Shown here: positions 31,566 through 41,132 of the stretch, piece by piece | Numbering within the stretch: the stretch's first letter is position 1 | Layout of the letters: every line of letters begins with the position of its first letter | Assembly: GCA_963722555.1 (NCBI GenBank) | Contig: CAVRNQ010000007.1 | Location: 1,922,001 to 1,986,000 of the forward strand | DNA length: 64,000 nucleotides | Source of the DNA: Bog-366 sp963722555 | GTDB lineage: Bacteria > Acidobacteriota > Terriglobia > UBA7540 | Reading direction: 5' to 3' | Notes under the pieces: generated by a model | What the model was told of the DNA's origin: nothing | Seen by the model: only the letters and a program-made list of their open reading frames with translations | Databases searched by the model: none | Made by a program: the position numbers and the translations under genes

Positions 31566-34366
31566 TTCACCACCTCGCGAAAGGTTTCAGTCCAACCCTG
31601 GGTTAACTGTGCAATAGCCTCTTCCCAGACCACCTTGCCGCGGTCCGTCAGCGTCAAGTTCGGCTGTTCGGTTACTTCGCCCAGGGTCTGATAGGGGATT
31701 CCCGTGAGGAGTGAGGCGAGCTCACAACCCGGCGGGACCTCAAGCAAGCACGAGCCAATGAACTCGCCGAAGAGGAAGCCGTCGCGCCGCCCCGCGGGCA
31801 GGGTGTCAAGCTGGAGGCGCGCCCCGAGCCCGGATCCAAACGCCGCTTCAAACAGCCGCAAGAGGACTCCCCCCTCAGCGATGGCGGAGCCCGAAACGTA
31901 CTCCCGCGCTGCGTGCAAGTTTAACAAACAATCCCACTGTGCCCGGATGGAAGCGGCGTCATAGGCATCAAACAAGCGATCGCCGCGCTGTCCAAAGCAG
32001 TCCGCATAAACCGTCCCGCCGAGAACTTGGGCATCCGAGCGTCCCACCATGACCAGGCGATTACCGGAGCGCTTGAAATTCTTGGCGACGATCTGTTTCA
32101 CATCCTCGACCCGGCCCATCGTGGCCACGGCGAGGGTGGGCGGCACGTCGATTCTGCGCCCGCCCGCCTGGAAGGTTCCGGAGCTCGAATCTTTGCCGGA
32201 GATGAACGGCACTCCCAATTCGACGGATAGGCTCGCGATGGTTTCAACCATGGCGGCCAGATCGAAGGCGATATCCGGGCGCACCTGGGGTGTATAGAAG
32301 TTGTCGCACAAGACCATCTGACGGTAATCCGCGCCGGCCACGACCGCCTTGGTGATGGCTTCCAGCATCATGAGCCGCGCCATGGCACCCGGGCTAATCT
32401 CCCCGTAGAACGGATTGAATGCCACGGTCGTGATCACACCAATCGGCTTGCCCCGCAGCGGCGCCGACACGTAGAGGTTGGTCGGCATGCGATGGTTCCT
32501 GCCGGCGTACGGTCCCACGGCGGTGCGGCCCTGCACGGTGGAATCAAAACGTGTGCCCGCCGGACTCTGGTCGGCGCAGTGATAATGGGCGAGGACGCGA
32601 TCGACCGCCGCTGCCCAATCGTCGCGGGTGCGCGGCTCGGGAATGCTTACGGGGCTGAGTTTCCGCTGCGGCTCGGCCATCGCGATGGAATCGATCGGGC
32701 AGGCGCCCCACAGGAACGACATCTCGAGGTCAACAACTTTCTGGCCCTTCCAGGTGGCCTCCAGGCGAGCGGTGTTCGTGAAACGCCCCAGGAGGGTGTA
32801 GGCCACCTCAAAGCGGCGCAGGATCGACTGCGCTTCCTCGAGCTTCTCCGGAGGCACCGCCATCAGCATGCGCTCCTGGGATTCGGAAAGGAGAATTTCC
32901 CAAGCGGTCAGGCTCGCATCTTTCAACGGAACGGCGTCCAAATCGATCCACACTCCGGTTTCAGCCCCCATCTCCCCGACGGCGCAAGAGATTCCTCCCG
33001 CGCCGAGGTCGGTGATCGAGCGGATGCATTCGCGGTCGCGCAGAATCGGAATCGCGGTCGTGAAACGCCGTTCTGTGATGGGGTGCCCGATTTGGACGGC
33101 GGCCGATTCCTTTTCGAGGGTTTCCCCGGTCATGCCGGTGGAACTGGCGGTCGCGCCGTGCACGCCGTCGCGGCCTGTCTCACCGCCAAAGAGCAGGGCC
33201 GCATCGCCCGGCCGGGGTGAATCTTTGTGCGCGTACTTCTTGGGGATGAGGCCCAGGGAATGTCCCAAGGCAAAGCATTTGGCATAACCCGGGTGGCAGC
33301 GATAAATCGGGTGCATCATGGGGATGCCCATGGGGTTGGTGTAGTAGGCCGTGGCCCGAATCGACTCCGAGACGATCAACTCCGGAGGCAGTGCGCCAGC
33401 CGGTACCTGATCGTCGGGCATGCGCGGGTCCATCGTGCCCATAACCGTCGTGCCCCCGATCGGGTAGGCGCCTTTGCCAAAACCCAGCGTGTCGCGAATC
33501 ACCCCGCCGTGCTTGGTGGCGATGCCCCCAAAGGGAGCGATGGCGCTGGGGAAATTGTGCGTCTCGCCCTTGATGGTGACGACCCAACCCTCCGCCAACT
33601 CCATCCCGCCCGCATTGTCCGTGAAGGATGAGACGACCAGGGGATGATTGATCCGGCGTGTGGCTTCACTCAGCTTCTTTAACAACCCCAGACTTTTCCA
33701 GGTTGTGTGGTAACAGTGGTCGCTCCAGCTTTGCACGAGGATCTCGATCTCCGCGTCGGTGTATGGCCGGCCCCGTTCCTGCTCGTGCCTCTGAATCACT
33801 TTCATCTGCGAGAGAGGCGCATACCAGGAGCGGGCGTGCGACAATGCCACCAGTTCTGCGTCGCCAAGACTCTGGAGCGAAACCGTCCCGACCGGATCGG
33901 GCTTCCCACTCGGCCGCAGGGTGGTCACCCGCTCGCCCGGCTCCCGAATCCGCTCCACGACCTTGTTATAGAGGAAGCGGGCGGCCAGCACCTTGGCCTC
34001 GGCTGTGTCGAGGCCGCAGAACTGGTATCGCCGGCTCAGCCGCGCGAATTCCAGCCCGGCTTCGCCGAGCGCACGCGCGCCCGCCAGGATGGAAGGCGTT
34101 TCAGGGTCAGTGACGGCGGGTCGATAGGCAATTTCCACAATGGGCCCCTGTTGCGGGTCAAGCTGGGAACGCTCCGCCGGAACCTGGTAAAGCGGGTTGA
34201 CGAGGAGGGGCAGAAGTTTCTCCAGGTCGCAGGATCCCTCCAGCCAGAAAACCCTTTCGATCACCAAGTTCGTGAGGCGCGTATAGCCCCGCCGATGAAA
34301 GAAGCTCAGCCAGTTGCGAGCTTCCGGGTCATCTTTCGACAGGGTGTAAATGCTGTGGATTGCCAT
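31562..34366 (-). CDS. purL: phosphoribosylformylglycinamidine synthase subunit PurL with N-terminal PurS-like region
   Basis: Synthetase subunit of FGAM synthase, converting FGAR, ATP and ammonia into FGAM. At 934 residues it is longer than the ~740-residue small PurL and shorter than the ~1,300-residue one-piece enzyme: the first ~180 residues resemble a PurS-like domain fused to PurL (ARNWLSFFHRRGYTRLTNLVIERVFWLEG, shown only in part elsewhere). The PurL core has SWSDHCYHTTWKSL (residue ~210), ETHNFPSAIAPFGGIATKHGG, GDAALLFGG, and the C-terminal ISGKDSSSGTF. No separate purS is needed or seen. Start ATG follows TGAGG. Operon purL-purQ. Confidence 0.94.
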   Translation of the reverse strand: MAIHSIYTLSKDDPEARNWLSFFHRRGYTRLTNLVIERVFWLEGSCDLEKLLPLLVNPLYQVPAERSQLDPQQGPIVEIAYRPAVTDPETPSILAGARALGEAGLEFARLSRRYQFCGLDTAEAKVLAARFLYNKVVERIREPGERVTTLRPSGKPDPVGTVSLQSLGDAELVALSHARSWYAPLSQMKVIQRHEQERGRPYTDAEIEILVQSWSDHCYHTTWKSLGLLKKLSEATRRINHPLVVSSFTDNAGGMELAEGWVVTIKGETHNFPSAIAPFGGIATKHGGVIRDTLGFGKGAYPIGGTTVMGTMDPRMPDDQVPAGALPPELIVSESIRATAYYTNPMGIPMMHPIYRCHPGYAKCFALGHSLGLIPKKYAHKDSPRPGDAALLFGGETGRDGVHGATASSTGMTGETLEKESAAVQIGHPITERRFTTAIPILRDRECIRSITDLGAGGISCAVGEMGAETGVWIDLDAVPLKDASLTAWEILLSESQERMLMAVPPEKLEEAQSILRRFEVAYTLLGRFTNTARLEATWKGQKVVDLEMSFLWGACPIDSIAMAEPQRKLSPVSIPEPRTRDDWAAAVDRVLAHYHCADQSPAGTRFDSTVQGRTAVGPYAGRNHRMPTNLYVSAPLRGKPIGVITTVAFNPFYGEISPGAMARLMMLEAITKAVVAGADYRQMVLCDNFYTPQVRPDIAFDLAAMVETIASLSVELGVPFISGKDSSSGTFQAGGRRIDVPPTLAVATMGRVEDVKQIVAKNFKRSGNRLVMVGRSDAQVLGGTVYADCFGQRGDRLFDAYDAASIRAQWDCLLNLHAAREYVSGSAIAEGGVLLRLFEAAFGSGLGARLQLDTLPAGRRDGFLFGEFIGSCLLEVPPGCELASLLTGIPYQTLGEVTEQPNLTLTDRGKVVWEEAIAQLTQGWTETFREVVK

Positions 34367-35045
34367 CGTTGCCTCAGAGAATCAAGTTCGGGGTGCTGCG
34401 GGCTCATCTCTCCGTATCGCACCCAGCCCGCAATCGCCAAGTTGTGGGTCTGCCCGGAAACCAGTGGCCCCTCCCCCGCGAAGACCGACGGCGCCACCGG
34501 AGGGTAGTGTCATGAAATGGGACACGTTCAAGTGGTCCATTATAGCCGGGAAGGGCAACCCTCGTCTGCCCTTAAGCCTCTACATGCTTGGAGGATTGGC
34601 GGCAGGGGGAAGCCACCGAGCGGCCAGGTCCATAGGGAAGCCGATGAGGGCTTTCGAGTGGTTGCAGAAGCAGGACTTTCCCCATTTTTTTCGCTCCTCG
34701 GTTTGATCAGTCCGGATTTGCAGCCCCGTTCGAGTGCGGCACTCGCTTCAAAAAAGTGGTAGTGTTGCCGAAAGCCAAGAAAATCGCGGGTCTATATACG
34801 CCTCAGCCAACCTTGCCTCTTTAGAGAGCTGCTTGCAGGGCTGTATTTACGCACTTTTATAAGGTATTTTGGCAATTTGAAGCTGTCCACTTGCCAAAAC
34901 AGCTAAGTTCTTAAATTAGTGGAGTTAGAACGAAACAGGTAAAAATTTTGAGGAATGTCCTGTTGCAGAAGGAGTTGATTTCAGGCTTGAAAAAGCGTAG
35001 ATTCTCAAGAGGGATCGACCGCGCCGCCCCTCGAGGAAGGGTGTC
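34367..35045. other. 680-bp intergenic region, AT-rich towards the right
   Basis: No gene is supported between divergent purL and the secreted-protein pair. The left part is GC-rich and holds a GGTAGTGTCATGAAATGGG stretch at 34502 and a related AGTGGTAGTGTTGCC at 34756, possibly remnants of inverted-repeat ends. The right part (34760-35000) is clearly more AT-rich (CTTTTATAAGGTATTTTGG) and probably holds the promoter of the downstream pair, but no confident -35/-10 pair was found. Confidence 0.4.
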
Positions 35046-35663
35046 ATGAAAACCGACTTTAAGATGTGTGTCCTGATCTGCGCGATAGCCTGTCTTGCTC
35101 CCGGGCTGGGCAGGGGGCAGCAGCCTGACGCATCCAATAACTCCCTGGGCGATTTCGCGCGCAAGGTTCGCGCGCAGAAGTCGAAAGAAAGCAAGCCTGC
35201 AAAGGTAATCACGAACGATAACATCGCAGCTCCTGGCCCGGAGAGCGGAGTTCGCGCGCCCGCCCCCGCGGCCGGCCAAAACCCCTCGGAAAAGAAACCT
35301 GAAGAGCCCGGCGGGGAAGCTGTCGCGGAAACCGAGGAAAAAGGTGATACCCATCCCGCCCCCGACGCCGGAGGAGTTCATAACGAGAAGTATTACCGCG
35401 CGCGAATGGGTGAATTGCAGGCGAATCTCGACCTGCACAAGCGCGAACTCAACGTTCTTCAGCAGAAGCTCAATCTGGACCAGACGCAGTATTACAATGA
35501 TCCCCAGAAGACCCTCGAGCAGCAGTACTCGCGCGGCGACATCAATAAGCTGACGCAGGACGTCAACGCCAAGAAGCAGCAGATTGCTGACGACGAGAAG
35601 GCCATCGATGATTTGCGCGACCAACTCCGCCGCGAGTCCGGCGATCCCGGCTGGCTGCGCTAA
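35046..35663 (+). CDS. secreted coiled-coil protein of unknown function, SLGD-motif paralogue 1
   Basis: A 205-residue exported protein (signal peptide MCVLICAIACLAPGLGRG). After it comes the motif NNSLGDFARKVRAQKSKE and PAKVITNDNI, then a Pro/Ala/Glu-rich linker, and from about residue 115 a long helix YYRARMGELQANLDLHKRELNVLQQKLNLD ending with DDEKAIDDLRDQLRRESGDPGWLR (quoted in parts). The helical part is rich in charged residues with heptad-like spacing. The next gene encodes a paralogue with the same order of parts. I cannot assign it to a named family. Secreted location and coiled coil suggest an envelope scaffold or binding role. Confidence 0.75.
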   Translation: MKTDFKMCVLICAIACLAPGLGRGQQPDASNNSLGDFARKVRAQKSKESKPAKVITNDNIAAPGPESGVRAPAPAAGQNPSEKKPEEPGGEAVAETEEKGDTHPAPDAGGVHNEKYYRARMGELQANLDLHKRELNVLQQKLNLDQTQYYNDPQKTLEQQYSRGDINKLTQDVNAKKQQIADDEKAIDDLRDQLRRESGDPGWLR

Positions 35664-35674
35664 GTGAGGGACCC

Positions 35675-36313
35675 ATGCGGAAGACGCCAATGCTTTTGAT
35701 GATTGCCGGGCTTTCGGTGGCCTTGCCGCTGGTCGCCGGACAACAACCGGACCCATCCCAGCCACCCGAATCGCTCGGGGATTTGGCGCGGCAAGTCCGT
35801 GAGCAGCGCGCCAAAGCTCCGCAGAAACCCGCCAAGGTGATTACCAACGACGACCTCCCGGCCCGTCCGCAGGGCGCGGAAGGGCCCAGCGTGGCCACTC
35901 AGAACTCTGAGACTCCTGCCGGAGGCGAAGAGCCCAACCCTGCGGAAACCACCGCAAAACCGGCTCCTTCGGAATCGCCCCAGGAGAAGCCGGGCGCGGA
36001 GCCGGAGTCTCCGGAAGGCAAGGGCAAAAACCACGAGTACTGGCAAGGCAAGTTCAAAGAGGCGCGCCAGAGCCTAGCCCGCGCCAAAGACGAGCAACAT
36101 CTCGTCGAGGACGAACTCAACCTGCTCCAAATCCAGCAAGTGCGTGAGCTTGGCCCTGATGCCAAGGAAGAACTCGGCGCCCAGGCCCGCAACAAACAAG
36201 CGGAAGTTGAAGCGAAACAGGCCGCTACCGACAAAGCCCAAAAAGCCCTGGATGATCTCGAGCAGGAATTCACTGAGAGCGGCGCCCCGGGAGATTGGAA
36301 TAAGACGGACTAG
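35675..36313 (+). CDS. secreted coiled-coil protein of unknown function, SLGD-motif paralogue 2
   Basis: A 212-residue protein, start ATG 11 bases after the previous stop, so an operon. It repeats the layout of its neighbour: signal peptide (MLLMIAGLSVALPLVAGQ), PESLGDLARQVREQRAK followed by PAKVITNDDLPAR, an acidic Pro-rich linker, and a helical C-terminal half (EYWQGKFKEARQSLARAKDE, then VEDELNLLQIQQ and KAQKALDDLEQEF) ending in GAPGDWNKTD. The shared ends (G-D-x-G/N-W near the C-terminus) and motif show tandem duplication with divergence. Function unknown. Confidence 0.75.
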   Translation: MRKTPMLLMIAGLSVALPLVAGQQPDPSQPPESLGDLARQVREQRAKAPQKPAKVITNDDLPARPQGAEGPSVATQNSETPAGGEEPNPAETTAKPAPSESPQEKPGAEPESPEGKGKNHEYWQGKFKEARQSLARAKDEQHLVEDELNLLQIQQVRELGPDAKEELGAQARNKQAEVEAKQAATDKAQKALDDLEQEFTESGAPGDWNKTD

Positions 36314-36529
36314 GTTTTCAGACGCCGTCGCGCGCGCCCGACGCGACCCCGCCTGACGTGACGCCACAGCACAGTCCGGCTCTGCGGGATGCCCTAGCGA
36401 AGCAAGCCGCTCTTCCTTCGCCTCTTGCAGTTAGACGGCGATAACCTCCCTGACGCAGGCGGCTGTGCCGCGCACTCTAACCCTGTTCCCACACAAATTC
36501 TTGCAGGGTCATCGGCCGGATTGGCCTTG

Positions 36530-38020
36530 CTACGTATCGATCTGCGCCCGCTGCAACTTGTCGCTATAGTCCACGTAAACGGATTTCCATTCCGAATAGA
36601 AATCCAGTGCTGCCGTAGCCGCTTCGCGGTGCCCGTTGCCGGTCTGCTTGGTGCCGCCGAAGGGGAGGTGCGTTTCGGCGCCGATGGTTGGGGCGTTCAC
36701 GTAGAAGATGCCTGTTTCCATGTCGCGCATAGCCTTGAAGGCATTATTAACATTGCGCGTATAAATCGAAGAAGACAGGCCATAGACGATGCCGTTGCCA
36801 ATCTCGATGGCCTCGTCAAGGTCGTGGCAGGGGATCACGGAGACGACGGGGCCAAAGATCTCCTCCTGGGCGATCCGCATCTGGGCGTGGCAATCGCCGA
36901 AAATCGTGGGCGCATAAAACCAGCCCCGCTCGTACTCGCCGCCCGTCAGGCGTTCGCCTCCGCACAGCAGGCGGGCGCCCTCGTTCTTCCCCACCTCGAC
37001 GTAGGACTCCACCGTCTGGCGTTGCGACTCGTTGATGAGCGGCCCCACCTGCACCGTGGGATCAAGCCCGTTACCCACCCTCAGCGCCCGCACCCGCGTG
37101 ACTAGGCGATCGACGAACTCTTTGTAAACGCCCTTGTGCACGACCACGCGGCTCGCCGCCGTGCAGCGCTGGCCGGTGGTCCCGAAGCCGCCCCACACGG
37201 CGCCCTCCACGGCCAGGTCCAGGTTCGCGTCTTCCATCACCATGATCACGTTCTTGCCGCCCATCTCGAGACAGCAGTGCTTGAAGCTTGTGGCGCAGGC
37301 CTGCGAAACCTTGCGGCCCACTTCCGTCGAGCCCGTGAAGGACACCACGCGCACATCGCCATGCGTCATCAGGTGGTTGCCGACCTCAACTCCCGTGCCG
37401 GTCACCAGGTTCACCACGCCGCGCGGCACTCCCGCCTCCTCCAGAACTTTCACCAGGTTGTAGGTGGAAAGGGGCGTGTCGGTGGCCGGCTTGATCACGA
37501 CCGTGTTGCCGCAGATCAGCGCCGGCATGGTTTTCCAGGAGGGAATCGCCATGGGGAAGTTCCACGGGGTGATGAGCGCGCCCACGCCGATGGGGCTGCG
37601 CACGGTCATGCAGAACTTGTTGGGCAGTTCGGAAGTGGTGGTTTGACCGAACAACCGCCGCCCTTCGCCCGCCATATAGAACGTCATGTCGATGGCTTCC
37701 TGCACGTCGCCGCGCGCTTCCTCCAGCACCTTGCCCATCTCGCGCGTCATCAATTCGGCGAAGGTTTCCTTTTCCTCCGCCAGCAGGCGGGCCGCCCGAT
37801 AGAGGATTTCGCCGCGCTTGGGCGGCGGTGTGTTTTTCCACGACGGGTATGCCTGTTTTGCGGCGTCGACGGCATCGTCCACATCTTGTTGATTGGATTT
37901 CTGGAAAAGTCCGATGAGGTCATTCCGGTTGGCGGGGTTCACATTCTCGAACGCGTGAGCGCTCGCCGACTCAACCCATTCTCCGTTAATGAAGTTCTTG
38001 TAGACTTTTGGTGGAGCCAT
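36530..38020 (-). CDS. NAD(P)-dependent aldehyde dehydrogenase (semialdehyde dehydrogenase type)
   Basis: A 496-residue ALDH-superfamily enzyme oxidising an aldehyde to an acid. Motifs in order: FINGEWVESASAHAFENVNPAN, TPWNFPMAIPSWKTMPALICGNTVVIKPA, FTGSTEVGRKV, the general base Glu in CLEMGGKN, the catalytic Cys in FGTTGQRCTAASR, and AQEEIFGPVVSVI. The C-terminal PFGGTKQTGNGHREA resembles semialdehyde dehydrogenases such as those of lysine or sugar-acid breakdown. Start MAPPKVYKNF is chosen because AGGGGGGT lies nine bases upstream. No pathway neighbour reveals the substrate. Confidence 0.9.
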   Translation of the reverse strand: MAPPKVYKNFINGEWVESASAHAFENVNPANRNDLIGLFQKSNQQDVDDAVDAAKQAYPSWKNTPPPKRGEILYRAARLLAEEKETFAELMTREMGKVLEEARGDVQEAIDMTFYMAGEGRRLFGQTTTSELPNKFCMTVRSPIGVGALITPWNFPMAIPSWKTMPALICGNTVVIKPATDTPLSTYNLVKVLEEAGVPRGVVNLVTGTGVEVGNHLMTHGDVRVVSFTGSTEVGRKVSQACATSFKHCCLEMGGKNVIMVMEDANLDLAVEGAVWGGFGTTGQRCTAASRVVVHKGVYKEFVDRLVTRVRALRVGNGLDPTVQVGPLINESQRQTVESYVEVGKNEGARLLCGGERLTGGEYERGWFYAPTIFGDCHAQMRIAQEEIFGPVVSVIPCHDLDEAIEIGNGIVYGLSSSIYTRNVNNAFKAMRDMETGIFYVNAPTIGAETHLPFGGTKQTGNGHREAATAALDFYSEWKSVYVDYSDKLQRAQIDT

Positions 38021-38149
38021 ATCGGCAGTACCCCCCTGTGCTCGCCAGGGTAGAATGCTCCCGCGGCGAGAGGAATTTGCAGGACCGACCGGTGAAGGTG
38101 CTTCAATATAGCAAACCCCCTCCCGGGCTTCAAGGGAAGCGGATTCTTC

Positions 38150-38314
38150 CAGGCGGTTGAGGAAAAGGGGCATCTGTCATGCTGAGCGCAGCGAAGCATC
38201 TCGCCTTGGTTCGGCCCTTTCACGCAAAAACCCAGAGCCAGATCCTTCGCTGCGCTCAGGATGACAGCAAAGGGCTCAGGATGACATCGGCGCGAAGCTT
38301 TTTCAGCAGCCTCC
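38150..38314. repeat. MITE-like palindromic element, family A copy 6 (variant ends)
   Basis: About 165 bp with ends CAGGCGGTTGAGGAAAAGG and GCTTTTTCAGCAGCCTC and inner arms CTGTCATGCTGAGCGCAGCG and CTCAGGATGACAGC; the right arm is duplicated (CTCAGGATGACATC), as in copy 3. It lies between the divergent aldehyde dehydrogenase and GH51 genes. The rest of 38021-38499 holds GC-rich sequence with a GGGCCGCCCC-type hairpin near 38370 and no gene. Confidence 0.7.
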
Positions 38315-38499
38315 TAGAGGAAATACGCGCCACGGCTGCGACCCCCTGCGGACGGTGCGTGGCCCGGTAGGGCCGCCCCTCGGGCGGGCCGGCCAAGGTC
38401 GGTTCTACCACCCCGGGCGCGGGGCTCTCGCCATCCGGCCTCGACTCTGCTAACCTAACGCGGCAAATGAGAGGCCTGCAGGCCTGGAGGTCAGTCATC

Positions 38500-40113
38500 A
38501 TGAGAAGACGAGAATTTCTCTCTTCCACGCTGGCGGTTGCTGCGGCAAGCCTGGCGGCGCGCTCGACCCGCGCCGCTGACGGCCTCGTTGAAATTCTGAC
38601 GGACGAGTCCGTCGGCGACATTGCCCCGGAACTTCACGGGCACTTCACTGAACACCTGGGGGGCGTGATCTACGACGGCATCTGGGTGGGCGAGAACTCG
38701 AAAATTCCGAACCTGGGAGGCGTCCGCAAAGCGCTGGTTGACTGTATGCGCCAACTGAAGGCGCCGGTGGTACGCTGGCCGGGCGGCTGCTTTGCCGACA
38801 GCTACAACTGGCGCGACGGCATTGGCCTCCGCGCCCAGCGGCCGGTTCGCACCAACTTCTGGGCCAACGACCCGGCGCTTTGCCAGGCGCCGGACGGCCC
38901 GCAGAAATTCGATCCCAACACTTTCGGCACTAGTGAGTTCATGCGTTTCTGCCAGCTCTGCGGAGCAAAGCCCTATCTTGCGGCAAACCTTCGCAGCCTG
39001 ACTCCTCACGATTTTGACGAATGGGTGGAGTATTGCAATTCGCCGGCGGGCAGCACCACCCTGGCGGAAACGCGCGCCGCCGACGGCAGCCGCGAACCGT
39101 TCCACGTGACCTACTGGGGGATTGGCAACGAATCCTGGGGCTGTGGCGGCGACTTCCGGCCGGAGGAATACGCCACCGAGTTTCGCCGCTACACCTCCTG
39201 GGTTCCCGACTACGGGCTTGAGCTGCGTTTCATTGGATCCGGCCCCGGCGCAGATGCAGGCGATGCGCAAGTGGCCTGGACGCGCGGCTTTTTGGAGGGC
39301 CTGCTGGCCAAGGGTCGGGAGACCCTTGACCGGCTCTACGGCTTGTCGATGCACTATTACTGTGGGACAAGCGGCAAAGGGGATTCGCTCGACTTCACCG
39401 TGGACGATTGGTACCAACTGCTCGGCCAGGCTGACGTCATGGACTCACTCGTGACCAAGCACTGGCTGGCTTTGCAGGAATTCGACAAGCAGCGAAAGGT
39501 GAAACTGGTCGTGGACGAATGGGGGACTTGGCATCGGGGCCCTGCCATCGACCCGCGTTACCTGTTCAGCTACGTTCCATCGATGCGGGACGCCCTCGTG
39601 ACCGGCATCACGCTTGACACTTTCCATCGTCACGCCGAAAAGCTTGCCATGTGCAACAGCGCCCAGTTAGTGAATAACCTCCACACCCTGTTTCTGGCGC
39701 GCGAGGACCGCTTCGCGCCGACCACCATCTTCCACGTCTACGATATGTACAAGGCTCACCAGGGTGGGCGCTCGCTGCGTTTTGTGAGCAATGCCCCTGC
39801 CATTTCCTATGGAGCGGGTAAGTCGCTTTGGGGACTGGCGGGTTCGGCCTCGCTGCACGGAAAGACTCTGGTGGTCACCGTGGTGAATCCCCACGCGAGT
39901 GAGCCGCGCGCTGCGGACGTCGTCCTGCGCGGGGCTTCCGCAAAGTCGGCCCAGGTTGCCGCGCTGGCGGCGCCGGATATTCACGCGCACAACGACTTCG
40001 ATCATCCTCAGGCCGTGGTGCCCATGACGGAACCGGCTACTGTCGCAGGGAAGATCTTCTCCTGGACCTTCCCGCCCGCGTCGGTAACTAAGCTCGAAAT
40101 TGAACTGGCTTGA
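38500..40113 (+). CDS. GH51 alpha-L-arabinofuranosidase, Tat-exported
   Basis: A 537-residue retaining hydrolase of family 51, releasing arabinofuranose from arabinan and arabinoxylan. It starts MRRREFLSSTLAVAAASLAA, a twin-arginine-type signal with RRxFL. The catalytic barrel follows: FTEHLGGVIYDGIWVGE, RWPGGCFADSYNWRDGIG, the acid/base Glu in YWGIGNESWGCGGD, LSMHYYCG, and the nucleophile Glu in LVVDEWGTWH. The C-terminal beta-domain ends VTKLEIELA. The ATG at 38500 has GGAGG nine bases upstream; an ATG 33 bases earlier would spoil the Tat signal. Works with the GH29 enzyme on plant polysaccharides. Confidence 0.94.
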   Translation: MRRREFLSSTLAVAAASLAARSTRAADGLVEILTDESVGDIAPELHGHFTEHLGGVIYDGIWVGENSKIPNLGGVRKALVDCMRQLKAPVVRWPGGCFADSYNWRDGIGLRAQRPVRTNFWANDPALCQAPDGPQKFDPNTFGTSEFMRFCQLCGAKPYLAANLRSLTPHDFDEWVEYCNSPAGSTTLAETRAADGSREPFHVTYWGIGNESWGCGGDFRPEEYATEFRRYTSWVPDYGLELRFIGSGPGADAGDAQVAWTRGFLEGLLAKGRETLDRLYGLSMHYYCGTSGKGDSLDFTVDDWYQLLGQADVMDSLVTKHWLALQEFDKQRKVKLVVDEWGTWHRGPAIDPRYLFSYVPSMRDALVTGITLDTFHRHAEKLAMCNSAQLVNNLHTLFLAREDRFAPTTIFHVYDMYKAHQGGRSLRFVSNAPAISYGAGKSLWGLAGSASLHGKTLVVTVVNPHASEPRAADVVLRGASAKSAQVAALAAPDIHAHNDFDHPQAVVPMTEPATVAGKIFSWTFPPASVTKLEIELA

Positions 40114-40267
40114 GGCGTCACGAACCCGGAGGTTGGCCCGGGAAAGCCGCATCGCTCCGAGGCTGTGAAGGAATCGGCCGAAAAGGAAAAGAGGTTCTAA
40201 TTCTGGAATGACGCTTCGGTCATAGCCATGGACAAAATGCCGTCATGGCATCGACAAACCGAGGGTC

Positions 40268-40306
40268 GCATACATCCCGACAGGAACCGTCGGGACGTAT
40301 GGAGCG
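40268..40306. repeat. hairpin repeat CGCATACATCCCGAC, family D
   Basis: Hairpin with arms CGCATACATCCCGAC and GTCGGGACGTATG. Related hairpins are at 47183-47272. A separate perfect 8-bp hairpin, GGTAAGCT...AGCTTACC, follows at 40330-40351, just before the presumed group II intron start. Nothing else is seen between the GH51 stop and 40371. Confidence 0.6.
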
Positions 40307-40371
40307 CCAGGATAAGCCTAGCTGATCTGGTAAGCTGAAAGGAGCTTACCCTGTAATTGCCCATTCAACAG

Positions 40372-41004
<633 letters not shown>

Positions 41005-41132
41005 CGCCACCCGCGCAATAATGCTGCAGCCAAGACAACGGATCATTATAATGTTGCCGGAAGTGGCATACGTCGTAAGAAGAGCAACGCAGATTTCGCA
41101 CGCGACGCCACCCACATGGTGGAGACAAATCT

